A stretch of 64,000 nucleotides of DNA, from the NCBI GenBank assembly GCA_016903675.1, contig JADQBA010000009.1, forward strand, positions 56,497-120,496, in the 5' to 3' direction. Numbering within the stretch: the stretch's first letter is position 1; each line of letters opens with the position of its first letter. The notes below the pieces were generated by a model. It was not told the DNA's origin. It was given only the letters and a program-made list of their open reading frames with translations, and made no database searches. A program made the position numbers and the translations under genes. Below are positions 16,870 through 25,422 of this stretch, one piece after another. This DNA is from Stigonema ocellatum SAG 48.90 = DSM 106950 (GTDB taxonomy: Bacteria; Cyanobacteriota; Cyanobacteriia; Cyanobacteriales; Nostocaceae).

Positions 16870-17118
16870 TCACGTTGGCACTAATTCACCTGGACGCAAC
16901 TTAGACCACTTACCCATTTCCTGCTTGAAGCTGAGACATCCCACCACATCCCATTCCATTTCAATCACATCCTCTTTCGTACGGATGTTGACGTTGATAG
17001 AGGGTTCATTGGGGTCAAAATCCGGCATTTCCGTTAAGTGGGGTTGTTGGTGCTGCCCTTCTACCGCGTGGTAGGTGAGACAGCTGTCTACATAGTGGCA
17101 GTTTACACAAATACACAT
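16870..17118 (-). CDS. ycf34: Ycf34 family protein
   Basis: 82 residues, with the N-terminal signature MCICVNCHYVDSCLTYHAVE. The cysteines at positions 2, 4, 7 and 13 are thought to bind an iron-sulfur cluster. The family is confined to cyanobacteria and plastids, and loss impairs photosynthetic growth. It is divergent from the tRNA nucleotidyltransferase gene, with about 85 bases between them. DUF433 follows downstream about 50 nt away. Confidence 0.92.
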   Translation of the reverse strand: MCICVNCHYVDSCLTYHAVEGQHQQPHLTEMPDFDPNEPSINVNIRTKEDVIEMEWDVVGCLSFKQEMGKWSKLRPGELVPT

Positions 17119-17204
17119 AATAGAACCAACTCCAGGGAGCTTTATTGTTAATGTAGCTTAAGCCAACCCTTTATTCACTAGTTGTTGGGTTTATTTTTAT
17201 TACA

Positions 17205-18446
17205 ATGCATTCAGTCCCTTCTACCCTATCTCCCAAATCCTGGCCCTTTAGCCGCGAATTTTTGCCACAAAATGCTTACATGGTAGGTGGTGCTGTACGG
17301 GATGCTATCCTAGGTAGAACGAAAGAATACGTAGATCTCGATTTTGTTCTCCCAACTAACGCGGTTAAGGTAGCTCGCAAAATAGCGGCGCGTTACAAAG
17401 CTGGCTTTGTTTTACTTGATCCCAAACGACACATTGCCCGTGTGGTGTTTCCCCACGCTACAGTTGACTTTGCCCAACAAGAAGGTGATAGTCTAGAAAC
17501 TGACTTGCACAGGCGAGATTTTACCATAAATGCCATCGCCTACAATCCCCACACCCAAGAAATCTTGGACCCAGAACAAGGTTATGCCGACATCCAACAG
17601 CGTCTGATGAGAATGGTATCACCTGCCAACCTGGAAGACGACCCCTTACGGTTACTAAGGGCATATCGTCAAGCATCCCAACTAAATTTTACCATTGAGC
17701 CAGCTACTGTGGCAGTCATTCGCTCTTTAGCATCACGTATCACTACAGTTGCAGCGGAACGAGTTAGGGTAGAATTAGGCTATATGCTGCTCAAAGCTGA
17801 GGGTACTTGTTGGCTGTTGAGTAGTTGGGAAGATGGTTTACTTTCCTCTTTCTTTAAATCCGCCACAAAAGAAAGTTTCTCTCGACTAGCAGCCGTTGAC
17901 ACAGCTGCTTCCCATCTGGCAGAAATTTGGCAGCCACTGAGGGGGGCACTGGGAGAGTACGTGAGGGATACTATTAAAACTACTCGGTTAGGTATTGCCA
18001 AACTCGCTTGTCTTGTTAACCCAGAACCAGCTTTAGCTGAAATAGAACTACAGGAACTTACCTATAGTCGTGCGGAGATCAGAGCCGTAGTTACGGCTCT
18101 AAGAGTGCTTCCGCATATGATAGCACTCCCAAGGACATTGGGAGAGCAATATTTTTTGTTTCAAGAAGCAGGAGTTGTATTTCCTGCTATCGCAGTTTTA
18201 GCTGTTGCACATGGTACTCTGGTAGAGGAGATCGCACCCTTAATCAACCGCTACCTTAACCCTGATGATCTGGTCGCTCATCCCAAGCTATTAATTAGTG
18301 GGAAGGAATTGATTATAGCATTGGGTATTCCAGCTTCGCCACTGGTAGGTAAGCTACTTACAGAAATTGCCTTGGCACAAATTGAGGGTAGAGTCTCTAC
18401 ACCAGCAGAAGCCATAGAGTTAGCGCGTCAGTTAGTTGATAGTTAA
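17205..18446 (+). CDS. cca: tRNA nucleotidyltransferase (CCA-adding family)
   Basis: 413 residues. Class II polymerase-beta-type nucleotidyltransferase that adds all or part of CCA to tRNA 3' ends. The head domain has MVGGAVRDAILGRTKEYVDLDFV (GG plus DxD metal-binding residues), RRDFTINAIAYN and DPLRLLRAYRQASQLNF (motif with LLRA). The tail is helical. Length fits the family. Some bacteria split C-adding and A-adding activity between two such proteins; sequence alone does not tell which this is. The 3' end overlaps a convergent HicB remnant. Confidence 0.9.
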   Translation: MHSVPSTLSPKSWPFSREFLPQNAYMVGGAVRDAILGRTKEYVDLDFVLPTNAVKVARKIAARYKAGFVLLDPKRHIARVVFPHATVDFAQQEGDSLETDLHRRDFTINAIAYNPHTQEILDPEQGYADIQQRLMRMVSPANLEDDPLRLLRAYRQASQLNFTIEPATVAVIRSLASRITTVAAERVRVELGYMLLKAEGTCWLLSSWEDGLLSSFFKSATKESFSRLAAVDTAASHLAEIWQPLRGALGEYVRDTIKTTRLGIAKLACLVNPEPALAEIELQELTYSRAEIRAVVTALRVLPHMIALPRTLGEQYFLFQEAGVVFPAIAVLAVAHGTLVEEIAPLINRYLNPDDLVAHPKLLISGKELIIALGIPASPLVGKLLTEIALAQIEGRVSTPAEAIELARQLVDS

Positions 18447-18599
18447 AGTTCTTTTTCTGCAAGATCCCGATTGGGTAAGATTAGCTCAATAGTTTCCCCC
18501 AGACTAACTCTCGCTTCTGCCAAAGTTTTCTCCTGTACATTTGCCCCGGCTAACTCTAGGACGTAGCCAATGTACCAATCATCAGTCCAATATCCGTGA
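18443..18599 (-). pseudogene. HicB-type antitoxin fragment truncated by a repeat element
   Basis: The frame reads HGYWTDDWYIGYVLELAG, then QEKTLAEARVSLGETIELIL and ends DLAEKEL. This is the RNase-H-like core of a HicB antitoxin: WYIGYVLELAGANVQ corresponds to the usual YxAxxPELPGxxxxGxT stretch. The N-terminal strand and start codon are missing because the frame runs straight into the TATAGGAATCC-ended repeat that begins at about 18600. No hicA toxin is seen. Confidence 0.65.
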
Positions 18600-18709
18600 T
18601 ATAGGAATCCTCAATCATTCATGTAGTGGGCACTGCCCACCATATCCGGGTTATGTAGGGCATAGCCCCACCTACGTATATTTCAAAAATCAAATATGAT
18701 TCCTATATA
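18600..18709. mobile_element. MITE-like palindromic element (TATAGGAATCC ends)
   Basis: About 110 bases bounded by TATAGGAATCC and GATTCCTATA in inverted orientation. The interior has a GTGGGCACTGCCCACC palindrome and the words TATCCGGGTT and ATTTCAAAAAT. Those words also occur, in slightly different form, inside the element at 48603-48732. Too short to encode a protein, so non-autonomous. It separates the HicB remnant from the gene at 18736. Confidence 0.75.
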
Positions 18710-18735
18710 GAAAAATGTAATGTGCAGCTTTAACT

Positions 18736-19359
18736 ATGTCAATTCTTGACTCCAATCAAAGTTATACTTTCAGCCGATACTTTGAGCTTGGCTTTGAAGC
18801 TAGCGAACTCGCTCAAGAATTTGGCTATAGTTTAACTCGAAAAAGGCTCAATTTACCCCAGTTCCCTGATGAACTTGACCGCTTGGGAGAATTACGCGAT
18901 CGCATTGAGGAGGTACTACCATTTGTACCGTTGACTAACGAACTCGCAAGAAGAGAAATTCTCATCTCGCGAGTTGTGACGGAGTTAACTCATTACACAC
19001 ATGCAGAATTACGAATTGAATATAGTTTGAAGGTTTCTAATTGGCTTCAGGGCAATTTAGATTATTTACTGCGGGTAAATTCTGTCAATCAACTATTAGT
19101 AATAGAAGCCAAAAACGAGGATTTGACACGAGGTTTTACGCAGTTAGTCGCCGAATTGGTGGCACTCGATCAGTGAGAGAATGGGACTACAGTTGACCAA
19201 CAGCCCATTTTAATTGGCGTTGTTTCTACAGGTACAATATGGCAATTCGGTAGGCTTGACCGCAACAGAAAGCATTTTGAACAGGGGATTAATAGCTATC
19301 GCGTTCCTGAAGATTTAGAGCAAGTCATGCGCATTTTAGTAGCAGCTTTGAAAAAATAG
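18736..19359 (+). pseudogene. PD-(D/E)xK nuclease-like protein with an in-frame stop
   Basis: Reads as 146 codons to TGA 19174-19176, then continues in the same frame for 60 more family-like codons (PILIGVVSTGTIWQFGRLDR ...) to TAG 19357-19359. The catalytic pattern of the restriction-endonuclease fold is visible before the stop: LDYLLRV and LLVIEAKNED give D-(x)n-ExK. The post-stop part supplies the remaining beta strand and C-terminal helix. A single-base change (CGA or TGG to TGA, for example) explains it. Substrate unknown. Confidence 0.7.
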
Positions 19360-19415
19360 GTTTGTAGTTGCGCTTTAGCGCCTTAGACAGTCGTGGGCGC
19401 TAAAGTCCACATCCG

Positions 19416-19466
19416 CCTAGGACTCGAAGTCCTAGGCTCATAGCATAAGTCTTCTAAAAGAAGACT
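19416..19466. repeat. Two-hairpin repeat, copy 2
   Basis: Hairpin 1 is CCTAGGACT/AGTCCTAGG and hairpin 2 is AAGTCTTC/GAAGACT. The copy at 10845-10896 has CCTGGGACT/AGTCCCAGG and AAGTCCTC/GAGGACT. Differences in both stems are compensated on the opposite arm. The linker CTCATAGCATAAGTC is nearly the same in both. Confidence 0.75.
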
Positions 19467-19581
19467 GAATGAGTTGTGAAAGTACATAGCACTTACCTCT
19501 TACCAACGGTTTTCGACCTAGAACGCTAGTACTACTTGATTCAAATATTTTGGAAAACTGTTATGATGATTGCGACTTCTA

Positions 19582-19950
19582 TCAATGAGCTTGCGTTGCA
19601 GGTTGTTTGCTGAGAAAGTGGCGGAAGCTGTCATGGTAGAGACTGTAGCGGATTTCTCTATCTGGTTGCTGGAATGTTAAAAACTCCACCCAATTTTCCA
19701 GGATTTCTTCGACATCGTATTCGTCAGCGTCAATGCTGTGGGCGATCGCTTCTGCTGACACTGGTGACGAAAGTTGCGCTAACGCCTTCAGTACAGATAA
19801 TTTCAATTCCGTCTCCAGCCTTGTGGCGTTTGGGGGTATCATTGTCTGTAAATGTTGCTGATAATAAACTTCTAAACCGGGGGGATAGAGAAACGTTGCA
19901 TCCATAGACCCATGGGAGTAGAAGCCCTCACAAATAGCGGTGCTTAGCAT
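19582..19950 (-). pseudogene. STAND/NACHT ATPase C-terminal module fragment
   Basis: 122 codons. The pattern GLEVYYQQHLQTM, LKALAQLSSPVSAEAIAHSI, VEEILENWVEFLTFQ and YSLYHDSFRHFLSKQ matches the winged-helix/helical region between the ATPase and WD40 domains of bacterial NACHT-type proteins. There the SLYHxSFRxFL motif is characteristic. No Walker motifs, effector domain or WD40 repeats remain. The ATG at 19950 is probably not a true start. Treated as a relic. Confidence 0.6.
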
Positions 19951-20245
19951 GACAAAGTGGGACAGAATTTCGCTTAAGCGAGGCTCAATTCCTTGCAGGC
20001 TAGAACCTTCTCAGGGTAAGTTTTCCCGCCTTAAGTTGATACCCCAAAATCCCATTGCTCCCGGTTGAACTTGAACAGTACAATAGGGCTGTGGAGATAG
20101 AGCGCCAACGGTAAGAGATGCAGAGCCGAGCCAAGGAGCTTGAGCAACAGGAGCACAGAGAGCGACAATATAACTTATGAATGAAAAATGAAAAAGATTT
20201 TTGAATGAAAAATGAAAAAGATTTTAAGATTTAACACCTAAAATA
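19951..20245 (+). other. Spacer with a degenerate coding remnant
   Basis: No intact gene. On the plus strand a charged coiled-coil-like reading (VELEQYNRAVEIERQR, stop, EMQSRAKELEQQEHRERQ) is broken by a stop codon at about 20113. It resembles the polar tails common on cyanobacterial Uma2-type nucleases, but this is weak. At about 20181-20222 the phrase AATGAAAAATGAAAAAGATT is tandemly duplicated. Confidence 0.4.
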
Positions 20246-20422
20246 ATGGAACCGACCATAGACCAACTCAAAGCCTTTTTTCGATTATGCGTTCGCACTA
20301 GCAATCTGCTACGAAATATTGAGCTAGTTCGGTACGACGAAAGAACAAACAGAATTGTGGTGTTGATAAGTGAAACCATCCAAGTAGAAATATTGAGTAA
20401 CGGAGAGAAGATTATAGGATGA
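20246..20422 (+). CDS. DUF6888 family small protein
   Basis: 58 residues. Recognised by its pattern: MEPTIDQLKAFFRLCVRTSN with LVRYDERTNRIVVLISETIQ, one helix followed by beta strands. Members are small cyanobacterial proteins nearly always paired with a DUF6887 gene, as here. The stop overlaps the partner's start (ATGA at 20419-20422). The layout resembles toxin-antitoxin modules but I know no demonstrated activity. Confidence 0.75.
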   Translation: MEPTIDQLKAFFRLCVRTSNLLRNIELVRYDERTNRIVVLISETIQVEILSNGEKIIG

Positions 20423-20595
20423 GCGACTATTTAAATTTGTCAGAGAAAGAACTACGGGAATACGTTAAAGCCCATCCCCAGGATGAAGAAGCATTTCAGT
20501 ATTTCCTCAGCATCATGAGAGCCAAACCGGGGCGAGTAGTGGTCAGTACTGATGAACAGTTAGAGGCAGAGCTTAGAAAAAGACTGGCGTCCTGA
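20419..20595 (+). CDS. DUF6887 family small protein
   Basis: 58 residues: MSDYLNLSEKELREYVKAHP, DEEAFQYFLSIMRAKPG, ending ELRKRLAS. The helical ELRxYVxxHxxDEEAF pattern is the DUF6887 signature. Translationally coupled to the DUF6888 gene by a four-base overlap. The pair is intact although it sits among broken genes. Function unknown. Confidence 0.75.
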   Translation: MSDYLNLSEKELREYVKAHPQDEEAFQYFLSIMRAKPGRVVVSTDEQLEAELRKRLAS

Positions 20596-20609
20596 TACCC
20601 AAAGAGGGA

Positions 20610-21161
20610 TTATTTTACTGCTACCAATGTCATTTTTACATCTCTAATCAAATTGCTGTAGATTTCGCTTTCCTTTAGTAATTTCTCCGTGTCAGATGTG
20701 CTTTCTGGATACCGCTCTAACCAAACCTCGCTCGGGTTATGGACTATTTCAGTCAACTCGAAATCGACGTTTAGGTAAAGAGCAAGAAGTGTAAAGGCTT
20801 TCCCGGCTTCCTGCCACTCCAGATTTAGCCGTTTTGAGAACATACTCAACCCAACTGTCGTGATGGGACGAACATGTGTGGGATCGTGGAAAAAGCTATC
20901 GTTACGATGATGGGGAACGGTAATGTGTAGCTTTGCTCCTGGCGCACAAATTCGATACAACTCCTGAATGATTTTCAGATAAGTTTCCGTTTGTTGTCCA
21001 AGATGCTCTAGAACGTGGTGCATCTCGATCTCAACGACACTATTATCGTTCCAAGGATAGGGGAATGTTTCAAGATCGAAGCGAAGATCGGGATTACCAA
21101 ACTTATCAACATTGATGTACCCATCGAGATACTTTGCCCCACACCCAAGATTTAAGCGCAT
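20610..21161 (-). CDS. SAM-dependent methyltransferase domain protein
   Basis: 183 residues. Begins directly with motif I (MRLNLGCGAKYLDGYINVDK), continues FDLETFPYPWNDNSVVEIEMHHVLEHL and LYRICAPGAKLHITVPH. This is the type-11/glycosyltransferase-associated methyltransferase arrangement without an N-terminal extension. The HDPTHVRPIT segment recurs in methyltransferases acting on sugar or polysaccharide substrates. Substrate not determined. It converges on the DUF6887 gene. Confidence 0.85.
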   Translation of the reverse strand: MRLNLGCGAKYLDGYINVDKFGNPDLRFDLETFPYPWNDNSVVEIEMHHVLEHLGQQTETYLKIIQELYRICAPGAKLHITVPHHRNDSFFHDPTHVRPITTVGLSMFSKRLNLEWQEAGKAFTLLALYLNVDFELTEIVHNPSEVWLERYPESTSDTEKLLKESEIYSNLIRDVKMTLVAVK

Positions 21162-21345
21162 CGCCAGATACCTTGCAAATACAGTTGATATTTCCCAATT
21201 TTACAGCATCAGCCCAGTTAGAAATAGGATCTTTTCTAATACTGCTCGGTTAAGGAAAAATTAGAAACCGGGTTTCTGGCACCTCAACTATTCTTAATCG
21301 AGCACTTACAGTTGCTAAGAGCGCTAAAGCGCAACTACGAACGAA

Positions 21346-24300
21346 TTATTCGGTCACACCCTCAAGTTCCTTATCTGTTAACTCATACAATTCGCGCAAC
21401 TTTTGCAACTTCTCCTCACCGGCATTCCAAAAACCTCGCCCGTGGGCTTCTAACATCCTAGCCACAATATTACGGAAAGCCTCCGGATTACTTTTGCGCA
21501 ACTTCTCTGCCATCTCTGCATTCAAAGCATAAGTATCTATTGCCTGATCGTATACCCAGTTATCAGTAAAATCCGCAGTACCACCCCAACCAATCAAGGC
21601 GGTGATGCGTTGGGAAATTTCAAAAGCACCCCCCGAACCTTGATTCGCCATCGCTTCCGCCCATTTCGGATTCAGCAACTTAGTGCGATACTCCATCCGC
21701 AGCAAATCATCTAAATCACGAGGTGTGGTATCCTTCGAGAAACTTTCCACAAAACTCGTCTTCACTTTTTTCCCGCGTTGCTTTTCTGCTGCTTTCTTCA
21801 AACCGCCCGTATTAGCATAGTATTCCTGAATATCCGTCAAACCATATTCTACCGAATCGATTTCTTGAACAATGCGATCGCTTGTTTGCAACAACTTATT
21901 CAACACCTCTGGTCTAGCCTGACCTTTATCTTGTCTCCCAAAGCTAAACACATTCCGACCTTCCCAAGTATCCCCCAACTCCTCCCCAGATTCCCAATTC
22001 CCATCAACCACCCGGTCATTCACCAGGGAACCAAAATCACCCGCCGGGTTAGAAAACAACCTTGCAGATGCATTCTCAACACCTTGCGCCTGCAAAGCCA
22101 AAGCATGTTTCCTAATAAAATTCTCCTCCTCGGGTTCCTCAGCATCAGCCGCCCGTCGAAACAAATCATCCAGCAACTCAATAACATTCACAAAACTATC
22201 ACGGAAAATCCCCGACAAATTCGCCAACACATCAATCCGGGGATGTCCCACCTCAGCTAACTGCTTCAACTCATAACGAACAATCCGTCCCGTCCCCTCC
22301 TTCACAGGTTCCGCACCCACCAACTCCAAAAGAATCCCCAAAGACTCACCCTTAGTCTTAATCGCATCCAAACCCCATAACATCACCGCCACAGTCTCCG
22401 GATACGAACCATTCTCCTGCAAATGCTGAGCAATAATTTTTTGCCCAATTTCCCTTCCCCTCGCATAAGCAGCAGCAGAAGGCATTCTATAAGGATCTAA
22501 AGCATGAATATTCCTACCAGTAGGCAAAACACCCGCCCCATCCCGCAACAAATCACCCCCAGGCGCAGGCAAAATATACTCCCCATTCAAACCCCGCAAC
22601 AAATTCCTCAACTCATCACTCGTTTGTCCCAACAACTCCCGAATCAACCCCTCCTCTTCTTGGCGATTCGACAGTTCATCCCCAAAATAAGCCTCCAAAT
22701 ACCCCGCCATTTCCTCCTCATTAGGCGCATCCCCCAACGTATGTAACCCAGAAGAAAAAAGCCGAGTCTCCAAAACTTGCAAATACTCGTACAACTTCAC
22801 CAAATAATGATCAAAAACGCGATCGCTAAACAAGCGGATATTTTCCGGAGTCAAAGCAATTCCCAACCGCTTCCCATCCTCAAAAGGACAATCAGCATCC
22901 AAACCCGTATCCACAATCTTCTTACAAATCCCTTCTTTGAGAACATAATTTTTCTCTGAGTCTTCTCGATACTCCGAAATCAAATCCCGTAGAGTCACCA
23001 ACTCCTTATATAAACCCGCACGACCATAAGGCGGTACATTGTGAGAAATCAACACACCATAACCGCGACGCTTAGCCAAAATTGATTCTGAAGGATTATT
23101 TGCAGCATATATATATAGATTAGGCAAATTTCCCAACAGAATATCAGACCAAGAATAACCCGTATTACCCAAAGGAGATCCAGGCAACCATTCTACAGTG
23201 CCGTGCATTCCAAAGTGAACCACAGCATCAGCTTGAAACTCATTTTGTAACCACTTGTAAAAAGCCGCGTATTGGGGATGGGGAGTCAAATCCCGTTCAA
23301 ACATTAACCGCATCGGGTCCCCTTGTATCCCCAAAGGTGGTTGTACACCTATCCACACATTCCCTAACTGGACACCACCAATATGGAATTCATCACCATA
23401 GGTTTTAATCCCAGTACCCGTCAGAGACTTCCATTGTTTCTCAATGCGGGATGTGGGGAGATATCCCAACCATTTTTCTAAAGTACGGACATTGACTGTA
23501 ATTTGAGTTTTTTCCTCACGCAATGACGCAAAGACGCAAAGAGAATCATCCACTTCCTCTCTTTGCGCCTTTGCGCCTTTGCGTGAAATAATTTCCTCAT
23601 CCGCCTTTTTCACCCGGCGAATCAACTCTTCCCCATCTTCAGGTAAATCCCCAACAGTATAACCTTGGTCTTTCAGTGCCTGGAGAAATTTGAGGAGACT
23701 TCGTGGTACATTTAACAATGCGGCTGTTCCCACAGCACCATATCCAGGTGGGAACCCATAGAGAATAATTGCAATTTTGCGTTCAGAGACAGGTTTTTGT
23801 CTTAAAGAAACCCAGCTTTTCACCCTCCCAATTAATCGCTGCACCCGTTCGGGAACCAGATAAATCTTTTCTCCTACCAAACCACCAAGGGGAACGGTAT
23901 CAATTGCCCCATCTAGTTCTGGTAAGGCGTATAAAACGACACTTTGTAAACCACCGATACCTTGACGTGTCCAAGAGTAAATATCTTGAATGAGTAATGG
24001 TGCAGCCACGATATAGGGTACATTCTTAGCAGAGAGAATTTGGATAGCAACTTGCGTCTGACGTCCAGCCTCCATTGAACCAGCAGGACCACCTACTAAG
24101 GGAAAACCAATGGTAGAAACAATAGCATCCACTTTCACTGCTTCAGGAGAAAGTTCGGGAATTTCTACCCTACCAAGTTGTCGTTGCTGGGTTTCGTAGT
24201 CAGTTGTCATCCAATCCCGTACCGCCACATGACCTTCTACGCCATTAATAAATATGGGCAAAGGTATCAAACCAGCTTCTTCAAAACTGCGAATCAATTG

Positions 24301-25152
24301 GGGAATGTATGGTTGCTTCGTAACAACGTGCTTGCGATAAAGTAAAATTCCAACACTTGGGGACTGGGTAATGGGGAGTAGGTAATGGGGAATGGGGAAT
24401 AGGGAGTGGGGAGTGGGGAATGAGGAGGATTGCTTTGCAGTGGGTAGGGCTTTGTTTTGATACCATTCCAAGTATGCCCGTGGGGACTCAAAATAACCTG
24501 GATAGTCGGGATGTAATAGCCCCATATTTGGGGTTTCCAGTGGTGGAGGAATGTCGCCTACTTTTAAATCCAGATATTTTTCTGCTAGTGTCCAGAATAA
24601 AGCCGTAACGTTTTCTGATCCACCTGCATTCCAATAACCATATATAATGAGCCAGTTGCGTAGGTCTTGCACTTTTTGCACTGGCACAAATTTCAAAAGC
24701 TTTGGTCCAATCTTTAAAAAGCTGATGTAACCTGCAAGTCGGTCTTCTTCCTTACCGTTGCTGAATTTGTCGAGGATGAATTTAACTGGTTTGGGCATTC
24801 CTTTGGGTTTGTCGCCAATGGCAAAAGCACCCAATTTGGTTAAACTCATCAATTCCAAAGCTGACTCGAATATAAGACGGATTTGTATGGGAGAGACGCG
24901 ATCGCGCAACCACAAAACCTGGTCATAGTCAAATAGCAAGCTGCCAAAAAACACATCTGCTTTATCAAGTGCTGCTTCCACCTCTGTGGGCTTCGTGGTG
25001 ATGTCTGCTGCGCTAAACACCCGAATATCCAACTCTTGCACCCGAGAGTTAGCGAGTATTGCCGCTTTCCGGTACAAGTCAGCGTTGAACGATTCAAACC
25101 CAGCAATCAAGACGATGCGTTTCATGCTTTTGGATTTTCTTGCTATAGGCAT
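21346..25152 (-). CDS. Magnesium chelatase subunit H-like protein (second ChlH/BchH type)
   Basis: 1268 residues. Large porphyrin-binding subunit of the Mg-chelatase/cobaltochelatase family. The shorter N-terminus (MKRIVLIAGFESFNADLYRK) is that of the second cyanobacterial paralogue rather than housekeeping ChlH. Family stretches include LWLRDRVSPIQIRLIFESAL, NWLIIYGYWNAGGSENV, FGMHGTVEWLPGSPLGNTGY and NQGSGGAFEISQRITALIGW. Two low-complexity inserts (about residues 241-265 and 521-546) are repeat DNA translated in frame and are not expected in the family. The start at 25152 is preceded by GGAAGG; a Met nine residues in is also possible. Confidence 0.85.
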   Translation of the reverse strand: MPIARKSKSMKRIVLIAGFESFNADLYRKAAILANSRVQELDIRVFSAADITTKPTEVEAALDKADVFFGSLLFDYDQVLWLRDRVSPIQIRLIFESALELMSLTKLGAFAIGDKPKGMPKPVKFILDKFSNGKEEDRLAGYISFLKIGPKLLKFVPVQKVQDLRNWLIIYGYWNAGGSENVTALFWTLAEKYLDLKVGDIPPPLETPNMGLLHPDYPGYFESPRAYLEWYQNKALPTAKQSSSFPTPHSLFPIPHYLLPITQSPSVGILLYRKHVVTKQPYIPQLIRSFEEAGLIPLPIFINGVEGHVAVRDWMTTDYETQQRQLGRVEIPELSPEAVKVDAIVSTIGFPLVGGPAGSMEAGRQTQVAIQILSAKNVPYIVAAPLLIQDIYSWTRQGIGGLQSVVLYALPELDGAIDTVPLGGLVGEKIYLVPERVQRLIGRVKSWVSLRQKPVSERKIAIILYGFPPGYGAVGTAALLNVPRSLLKFLQALKDQGYTVGDLPEDGEELIRRVKKADEEIISRKGAKAQREEVDDSLCVFASLREEKTQITVNVRTLEKWLGYLPTSRIEKQWKSLTGTGIKTYGDEFHIGGVQLGNVWIGVQPPLGIQGDPMRLMFERDLTPHPQYAAFYKWLQNEFQADAVVHFGMHGTVEWLPGSPLGNTGYSWSDILLGNLPNLYIYAANNPSESILAKRRGYGVLISHNVPPYGRAGLYKELVTLRDLISEYREDSEKNYVLKEGICKKIVDTGLDADCPFEDGKRLGIALTPENIRLFSDRVFDHYLVKLYEYLQVLETRLFSSGLHTLGDAPNEEEMAGYLEAYFGDELSNRQEEEGLIRELLGQTSDELRNLLRGLNGEYILPAPGGDLLRDGAGVLPTGRNIHALDPYRMPSAAAYARGREIGQKIIAQHLQENGSYPETVAVMLWGLDAIKTKGESLGILLELVGAEPVKEGTGRIVRYELKQLAEVGHPRIDVLANLSGIFRDSFVNVIELLDDLFRRAADAEEPEEENFIRKHALALQAQGVENASARLFSNPAGDFGSLVNDRVVDGNWESGEELGDTWEGRNVFSFGRQDKGQARPEVLNKLLQTSDRIVQEIDSVEYGLTDIQEYYANTGGLKKAAEKQRGKKVKTSFVESFSKDTTPRDLDDLLRMEYRTKLLNPKWAEAMANQGSGGAFEISQRITALIGWGGTADFTDNWVYDQAIDTYALNAEMAEKLRKSNPEAFRNIVARMLEAHGRGFWNAGEEKLQKLRELYELTDKELEGVTE
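23515..23590 (-). repeat. GCGCAAAG palindromic repeat inserted in the chlH-like gene
   Basis: Inverted arms GACGCAAAGACGCAAAGAG and CTTTGCGCCTTTGCGCC lie about 25 bases apart. They are translated in frame as SRKGAKAQREE and LCVFASLREE. The same words occur intergenically at 55755-55785, 62653-62690 and 62860-62885. Confidence 0.8.
24357..24435 (-). repeat. GGGGAAT/GGGGAGT heptamer repeat inserted in the chlH-like gene
   Basis: On the plus strand about ten copies of GGGGAAT- or GGGGAGT-like units. On the coding strand these give the proline-rich peptide PTPHSLFPIPHYLLPITQSP. The same repeat type forms the intergenic array at 5338-5552. It interrupts the protein between YLEWYQNKALPT and VGILLYRKHVV without a stop or frameshift. 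Confidence 0.8.
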
Positions 25153-25202
25153 CCTTCCTATTTTATCATAAATAATTGCCCTATCATGTTTGCTTAACTA
25201 TT

Positions 25203-25386
25203 TATATAGCAATCCTATTTGAGTTACAAACACCCCCGCCCCAAGGGGGAAGTCAAAAGTCAAAAGTCAAAAGTCAAAAATCAAAAATGTTTTGAATGCG
25301 TGAATTTCCGCGTAGCGGCTTGTCCCCCTTGTCCCCCTTGTCTCCCTTGTCCCCCTTGTTCGGATCTTAAATAGGATTGCTATATA
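25203..25386. mobile_element. MITE-like element with TATATAGCAATCC inverted ends
   Basis: The left end TATATAGCAATCCTATTTGAG pairs with the right end TTAAATAGGATTGCTATATA. Inside are tandem AAAAGTC units (25255-25290) and tandem CCCCCTTGT units (25321-25362). No coding capacity. It sits between the chlH-like gene and the amidase gene, so it may influence their promoters. Confidence 0.75.
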
Positions 25387-25422
25387 TTATTTGGGGCGTT
25401 GCTCAATCTTGAGGTGCATACT

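Noticed and set aside
25255..25362. Possible CRISPR-like array of AAAAGTC and CCCCCTTGT units
   Set aside because: Units are 7-9 bases in direct tandem without unique spacers; they are short tandem repeats inside a MITE-like element. No cas genes are present.
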